This document shows positions 61,698-64,000 of a stretch of DNA of 64,000 nt, piece by piece (the stretch's first letter is position 1; every line of letters starts with the position of its first letter). The stretch covers positions 310,001 to 374,000 of the forward strand of contig NZ_VTZS01000003.1 of the NCBI RefSeq assembly GCF_008367235.1, read 5' to 3'. This DNA comes from Pareuzebyella sediminis (GTDB lineage: Bacteria > Bacteroidota > Bacteroidia > Flavobacteriales > Flavobacteriaceae). The notes beneath the pieces were generated by a model, which saw nothing but the letters and a program-made list of their open reading frames with translations, was not told the DNA's origin and made no database searches. Position numbers and translations under genes: made by a program.

Positions 61698-64000
61698 TTA
61701 GGATTCTTTCTCCTGAATAGGAATTTCGGGATTACAGATTTCTCGAATCAACCTATTTAGTTCTACCTCGAAAAATTTCAGGGTATCTGCAGTAATACTT
61801 GTTTGTTTACTGCTATTCCCTTTTTTTTCCTTCGTAGCAAATTTTAAGAGCCCTGAGCTTAACTTCTTAAAAGAAAATATGCCGGCTTCTATTTTATCTG
61901 TTGGATGATCAAAATTGTACATTAAGGAATAGCATAGTAACTGAAAAGCTTTACTATAGTCGTAGTTGATAGCAATTTCCGACCAATCGACTATTTCGAC
62001 ATGTCGCCTTTCTACCGCTCCCGTTTTATAATCAATAATTCTCAAAGTTCCGTCGACCTCGTCGATCCGATCAAGTTTTCCTTTTAAAAAAATTGGAAAA
62101 TCTACTTCTGGTATGGACAGGGGAATTCGAAGGTTTTTCTCTAGGGCTAGAATCTTGATACGCTGCTTGCTTACTTCATCAATTTCAAGATCGATGAAAT
62201 GCTCAACGTACCTAGCTACTACATTATAAGCGATGAGATTCTTCCCTTTTGATATATCGCCATCTAAGTAATTTTTAGTGAAATGATGTCTCACCAAATC
62301 TTTAATATTGGTCTTTACTTCTAAGAGGCCTTTTTCAGTAAGGTATTGTCCTAAAAAGGGACTGTATAGCTCTTCGAGGGTATCATGAACTATAGTCCCA
62401 AATGTATTGGCCGCCACAGTCTCCTCTACCTCTTCCTTTTCATCAATGCCCAATAAATTAAGTTTGTAAAAATCAAGGGGGGCTCTAATATAATTGCTCA
62501 GCGATGAAGGTGAAAATCCATTGCTCGCATGTTTTCGAATTAAATCGACTAATCCTGCATCCTTATTTATCGATCTTAGAACGTTTTTTGAGGGTTCAAT
62601 ACTTGGCGATGCCACATAATGTATAATATCGCCTTGTCGCTTCTCATCGGTAAGTAATTGATTGATAAGCCGGCTAGGTTCACCTCCCTCAAGTACATCA
62701 GGTTCTGTGTTGTAGAGTATGTAGATATTTTTGGCACGCTGTAACAATCTATAGAAGTGATAGGTGTAAATAGCATCTTTCTCCTTATAGGTAGGAAGAC
62801 CGATGTTACGTTTGATATCAAGTGGAATAAAGGAGTTGTTCGATTTTCCCGAGGGGAGTATCCCCTCATTGACCGATGTAATGATGACAGTTTCGAAATC
62901 AAGATTACGACTTTCGAGCATTCCCATTATTTGAAGGCCTTCAATAGGTTCTCCTTGAAAATCCAAGGTCTCGGTTGCTAATAATTCGCTGTACAAACTC
63001 TGAAAAGATCTTAAGTCGGTAATGAAAGTATACCTATCTATAATATTCAATAATTGGTTGAACAGACCATAAAAGCGATACAAATGTTCAAGCCCTAAAT
63101 CATCGCTACCCTCTTGAAATTTCAACTTTAGTCTTTCTATAAGCCTGAGACATGTTGTGATAAACTTCTTTGGCGTAGGCGTGCTTTCCATAAATAAAAG
63201 GGAAGCCATTTCATTATCCGTCGCCAGCTCTTTCAATTGGTCGGCCGTAACATACACCCAATTCTTTTTTTTAATGGCCTCTTCTATATTAGATATTGTA
63301 TTTTCATCAGAGTCCTTCAGTAATAAATGTATGTAGGGGTGTGACAGAATATGTAAAATAGCTTGAAAATACCAACCATTCTGCGGTTTTGAGGTGTAAA
63401 GTTCTACATAAAGTTCAAAAAAGGTGGCTAATTGACTTTTAGCCAAAGGATATCCCATCGTAATGTTTATACTCGAAATACTTTCGGGAACCGCATTTAA
63501 AAGGGGATTTAATAAAGCTTCATCTCCAAGAATGATTGCTGTACTTTTTAAAGTTTCAGGCTGTTGTTTTTGAATATTGGCGAGAATCTCACCCGTAAAC
63601 TTTGCTTGTGACACATTTTTAGGAATACCTATCAGTTCTATTTTTTTTCTTTTGGTATAATTTGAGCTAGGCCCCTTTAGACCATATTCTTGCAAGTAGT
63701 GCCAATCCCTTCGGTGTTGTCGAATAAAATAACCCGCATCATGAATATCGTCGTCCAAAAAATATCGGTCAATATCCCAATATATTTCGGCACTACAAGT
63801 AGACAATATATGTTGAAATATCTGGCTTTCGGCCGTATTTAAAGCATTAAACCCCGCAAAAATAAAGGTCTTGCCCTTGAAATTCTTTAGATAAGTGTCA
63901 ATTTCTTCACAGGCCTTTCGATATACTAGACCCTGATGTCCCAGACCTTGATCTAAAAGAAGCGTATTGAAACGATGGTAAAGTACTTCTAGACTATTCC
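61698..64000 (-). CDS. AddB-like PD-(D/E)XK nuclease, N-terminus outside window
   Basis: At least 767 residues visible; the frame is open through base 64000, so the internal TTG at 63806 is not the start and the N-terminal helicase-like part lies to the right (residues such as KGKTFIFAGFNALNTAESQ are coded beyond 63806). UvrD/AddB-type vestigial helicase core is suggested by GLQIMGMLESRNLDFETVII and NEGILPSGKSNNSFIPLDIK (Walker B/motif IV-like). The C-terminal nuclease reads FLKGKLDRIDEVDG and LRIIDYKTGAVERRHVEIVD (GxxDRID...DYKTG), the PD-(D/E)XK core of RecB/AddB. Presumed partner of an AddA-like helicase in double-strand-break repair. It is convergent with the SDR gene. Confidence 0.85.
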   Translation of the reverse strand, partial: NSLEVLYHRFNTLLLDQGLGHQGLVYRKACEEIDTYLKNFKGKTFIFAGFNALNTAESQIFQHILSTCSAEIYWDIDRYFLDDDIHDAGYFIRQHRRDWHYLQEYGLKGPSSNYTKRKKIELIGIPKNVSQAKFTGEILANIQKQQPETLKSTAIILGDEALLNPLLNAVPESISSINITMGYPLAKSQLATFFELYVELYTSKPQNGWYFQAILHILSHPYIHLLLKDSDENTISNIEEAIKKKNWVYVTADQLKELATDNEMASLLFMESTPTPKKFITTCLRLIERLKLKFQEGSDDLGLEHLYRFYGLFNQLLNIIDRYTFITDLRSFQSLYSELLATETLDFQGEPIEGLQIMGMLESRNLDFETVIITSVNEGILPSGKSNNSFIPLDIKRNIGLPTYKEKDAIYTYHFYRLLQRAKNIYILYNTEPDVLEGGEPSRLINQLLTDEKRQGDIIHYVASPSIEPSKNVLRSINKDAGLVDLIRKHASNGFSPSSLSNYIRAPLDFYKLNLLGIDEKEEVEETVAANTFGTIVHDTLEELYSPFLGQYLTEKGLLEVKTNIKDLVRHHFTKNYLDGDISKGKNLIAYNVVARYVEHFIDLEIDEVSKQRIKILALEKNLRIPLSIPEVDFPIFLKGKLDRIDEVDGTLRIIDYKTGAVERRHVEIVDWSEIAINYDYSKAFQLLCYSLMYNFDHPTDKIEAGIFSFKKLSSGLLKFATKEKKGNSSKQTSITADTLKFFEVELNRLIREICNPEIPIQEKES

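Overview
The window looks like chromosome of a marine member of the Flavobacteriaceae (phylum Bacteroidota; gene content recalls Zobellia, Maribacter or Arenibacter, but the genus is a guess). Evidence: two SusC/SusD outer-membrane pairs, a third TonB-dependent receptor with a flavobacterial-type barrel, many lipoproteins, a small AddB-like nuclease, moderate-to-low GC with AT-rich intergenic DNA, and several promoters with the Bacteroidota -7 box TAnnTTTG (for example at 4627, 18241, 22588, 23982, 26637, 29282 and 55886). One tRNA gene, tRNA-Ala(GGC), is present. I see no rRNA, CRISPR array, insertion sequence or prophage.

Layout. 0-2.8 kb: end of an RND efflux pump gene and its TolC-like outer-membrane lipoprotein, with a 37-codon ORF between them. 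3-9.2 kb: YCII-domain lipoprotein, CYTH protein and NAD(P)H-binding protein in one tight minus-strand operon, then dinB, a DadA-like oxidoreductase and a large catalase (katE). 9.2-10.1 kb is a gene-poor gap. 10.1-13.5 kb: AraC regulator and TonB-dependent receptor. 13.5-37.7 kb: mostly housekeeping and stress genes (arfB, ABC ATPase, prolyl oligopeptidase, asd, mscL, alr, tdk, rsmI, AhpD-like and OsmC proteins, recJ, MFS exporter, lpxH, queD, 2OG-Fe(II) oxygenase, PHP lipoprotein, crotonase, MATE pump, USP, tRNA-Ala, two FemAB/GNAT-type acyltransferases) plus two overlooked tandem small membrane proteins at 31.5-31.8 kb.

38.0-60.9 kb is the remarkable part. It reads as an organophosphonate/organophosphate utilisation locus built like a polysaccharide utilisation locus. 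A three-gene operon carries a GlpT/UhpT-like inner-membrane transporter, a FAD amine oxidase of the TIGR03364 type and a PhnX-like phosphonatase. A divergent XRE-cupin regulator follows. Then comes SusC1-SusD1 with five further genes: an exported PA14-tailed phosphodiesterase, an exported MBL-fold hydrolase, a PLP enzyme resembling the hydroxy-aminoethylphosphonate ammonia-lyase PbfA, a purple-acid-phosphatase-like enzyme and an alkaline-phosphatase-superfamily enzyme. After a terminator come an exported GDPD-alkaline phosphatase fusion and SusC2-SusD2, closed by a strong terminator. The proposed flow (inference) is outer-membrane uptake of a phospho- or phosphono-conjugate, periplasmic trimming by four or five hydrolases, inner-membrane import of a small aminophosphonate, conversion to phosphonoacetaldehyde by the oxidase or the lyase, and C-P cleavage by the phosphonatase. 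A short motif around TTTACAAATA, including a perfect 17-bp inverted repeat at 37973-38027, recurs in front of all three transporter units and near the regulator, and is a candidate common operator.

60.97-64 kb: a short-chain dehydrogenase and the C-terminal part of an AddB-like PD-(D/E)XK nuclease that runs off the right edge.
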